Positions 3,830 to 5,325 of a stretch of DNA of 5,325 bases are shown here, piece after piece (the stretch's first letter is position 1; every line of letters starts with the position of its first letter). Made by a program: the position numbers and the translations under genes. This stretch comes from Gammaproteobacteria bacterium (GTDB lineage Bacteria; Pseudomonadota; Gammaproteobacteria; Pseudomonadales; Pseudomonadaceae): NCBI GenBank assembly GCA_012513235.1, contig JAAZCO010000288.1, positions 1-5,325 of the forward strand, written 5' to 3'. The notes beneath the pieces were generated by a model that was not told the origin of the DNA, ran no database searches, and worked only from the letters and a program-made list of their open reading frames with translations.

Positions 3830-5325
3830 ATGCACGAACAGTATCAACCTCGCGACATTGAAGCCGCCGCTCAAAGCCACTGGGCTGAGCAAAAATCCTT
3901 TGAAGTGACCGAACAACCGGGCAAAGAGACTTTCTATTGCCTGTCGATGTTCCCCTACCCCAGCGGTCGTCTGCATATGGGGCACGTGCGTAACTACACC
4001 ATTGGTGATGTGATTGCCCGCCACCAGCGTATGCTCGGTAAAAACGTTTTACAGCCTATGGGTTGGGATGCCTTTGGTATGCCTGCCGAGAACGCAGCGA
4101 TTCAACATAAAGTTGCACCAGCGGCTTGGACCTACGAGAACATGGCCTATATGAAGGCGCAGTTCACCCAGCTCGGTCTGGCGATTGATTGGTCGCGCGA
4201 GATTACCACCTGCAAGCCTGACTACTACCGTTGGGAGCAGTGGCTGTTCACCCAGCTATACAAAAAAGGCATCATTTACAAAAAAGTCGGCACAGTCAAC
4301 TGGGACCCAGTGGACCAAACTGTACTGGCCAATGAGCAAGTGATTGATGGTCGCGGCTGGCGTTCCGATGCGCTGGTAGAAAAGCGCGAAATCCCCATGT
4401 ATTACTTCAAGATCACCGCCTACGCAGATGAGTTACTGACCAGCCTGGATGATATGCACGGCTGGCCTGAGCAAGTTAAAACTATGCAGCGTAACTGGAT
4501 TGGCAAAAGCTTCGGCGCCGATATCCTCTTTGATTACGATGCTGCATCAGTCGGTACTGACGGCCAACTCAAGGTTTACACTACCCGTCCTGACACCTTG
4601 ATGGGCGCAACTTATGTAGCCGTCGCTGCTGAGCACCCCTTGGCGCAACGTGCTGCAGAAAACAACGCAGAACTGACTGCTTTTATTGCTGAGTGCAAAG
4701 CAGGTTCTGTGGCGGAAGCCGATATGGCGACCATGGAGAAAAAAGGCTTACCCACTGGCCAGTTTGTGATTCACCCATTAACCGGTGACAAGCTGCCGGT
4801 GTATGTCGCGAACTATGTCCTTTGGGGTTACGGTGAAGGCGCGGTTATGGCCGTGCCGGCGCATGATGAGCGTGACTTTGCTTTTGCTAACACTTACCAG
4901 CTGCCGATTCAGCAGGTGTTTGCATCCAGCAATCCAGACAACACCTTTGATGCACAAGAGTGGAATGACTGGTACGCCGACAAAACTAACGTCACTGCAG
5001 TGAATAGCGGCAAATACGATGGCCTAAGCGTGCAAGATGCTTTTGATGGCATTGTTGCTGACCTGGAAGCCAAAGCGCACGGTGAGCGTAAAACTCAGTT
5101 CCGTTTACGCGACTGGGGTATCAGCCGTCAGCGTTACTGGGGCTGCCCGATTCCGATTATTCATTGCCCCAACTGTGGCGATGTTCCGGTACCTGAAGAT
5201 CAGCTCCCAGTGGTTTTACCTGAGAATGTGATTCCCGATGGCTCAGGTAACCCACTGAATAAAATGCCTGAGTTTTATGAGTGCAAATGCCCATCCTGTG
5301 GCGCTGATGCACGTCGTGAAACCGA
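3830..5325 (+). CDS. leuS: Leucyl-tRNA synthetase, N-terminal 498 residues (3' end outside window)
   Basis: A class Ia aminoacyl-tRNA synthetase that charges tRNA-Leu with leucine in the cytoplasm. The frame is open from ATG 3830 to the window end, covering 498 codons plus 2 nt of a usual ~860-870. Seen in order: the Rossmann core with the HIGH motif as HMGH (residues 49-52, in PYPSGRLHMGHVRNYTIGD), a ZN-1-like segment (157-190), the CP1 editing domain with TTRPDTLMGATYVAV (251-265) and AVPAHDERD (341-349; Asp346 matches the Asp that anchors the mischarged amino acid), the LRDWGISRQRYWGCPIPI return to the core (426-443), and a Cys-pair module (C446/C449 and C487/C490). The KMSKS loop and anticodon-binding domain lie beyond the window. 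The ZN-1 segment has no cysteines at the usual ligand positions. MHEQYQPRDIEAAAQ supports the chosen start, though the ribosome site is very weak (no GGAG-like sequence in the 15 nt before ATG). Confidence 0.97.
   Translation, partial: MHEQYQPRDIEAAAQSHWAEQKSFEVTEQPGKETFYCLSMFPYPSGRLHMGHVRNYTIGDVIARHQRMLGKNVLQPMGWDAFGMPAENAAIQHKVAPAAWTYENMAYMKAQFTQLGLAIDWSREITTCKPDYYRWEQWLFTQLYKKGIIYKKVGTVNWDPVDQTVLANEQVIDGRGWRSDALVEKREIPMYYFKITAYADELLTSLDDMHGWPEQVKTMQRNWIGKSFGADILFDYDAASVGTDGQLKVYTTRPDTLMGATYVAVAAEHPLAQRAAENNAELTAFIAECKAGSVAEADMATMEKKGLPTGQFVIHPLTGDKLPVYVANYVLWGYGEGAVMAVPAHDERDFAFANTYQLPIQQVFASSNPDNTFDAQEWNDWYADKTNVTAVNSGKYDGLSVQDAFDGIVADLEAKAHGERKTQFRLRDWGISRQRYWGCPIPIIHCPNCGDVPVPEDQLPVVLPENVIPDGSGNPLNKMPEFYECKCPSCGADARRET

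Overview
The window looks like ordinary chromosomal DNA from a gammaproteobacterium, most likely a member of the Pseudomonadaceae with moderate GC. The LeuRS N-terminus (MHEQYQPRDIEAAAQ), the MetY N-terminus (MKLET, then PTTKSAAVPIYQTTSYTFDD) and a DUF4136-type protein all read like pseudomonad versions. This assignment comes from recalled family resemblance, not from a search. No CRISPR array, complete insertion sequence, phage gene, tRNA or rRNA is visible.

Layout. (1) Positions 1-316, + strand: the 3' end of a DUF4136-type protein, probably an envelope or lipoprotein-class protein, cut by the window edge. (2) Positions 317-364: a short convergent intergenic gap with a perfect 10-bp hairpin. 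(3) Positions 365-1174, - strand: a tandem-domain universal stress protein. (4) Positions 1175-1258: an 84-bp gap with a second perfect 10-bp inverted repeat. (5) Positions 1259-2533, - strand: metY, O-acetylhomoserine sulfhydrylase. (6) Positions 2534-2681: a divergent promoter region with an AT-rich dyad. (7) Positions 2682-3449, + strand: a two-TM, DUF218 (YdcF/SanA/ElyC-type) membrane protein. (8) Positions 3450-3829: 380 bp without a confident gene. It holds a ~101-bp palindromic, repeat-like element (3491-3591) and, nearer leuS, a candidate promoter, a 12-codon Leu-containing mini-ORF and an intrinsic-terminator-like hairpin. (9) Positions 3830-5325, + strand: the first 498 codons of leuS, running off the window.

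How the genes relate: metY and leuS serve amino-acid supply and charging (homocysteine/methionine synthesis and Leu-tRNA formation). The DUF218 protein belongs to a family linked to envelope and peptidoglycan assembly. The Usp is a cytoplasmic stress protein. Nothing shows that they form one pathway. metY and usp are co-oriented and could be partly co-transcribed. The DUF218 gene and leuS are co-oriented but separated by 380 bp.

No obvious new multi-gene system was found. The parts most worth a second look are the 3450-3829 intergenic region (possible mobile palindromic repeat; possible attenuator-like leuS leader) and the mixed loss and retention of zinc-ligand cysteines in LeuRS.
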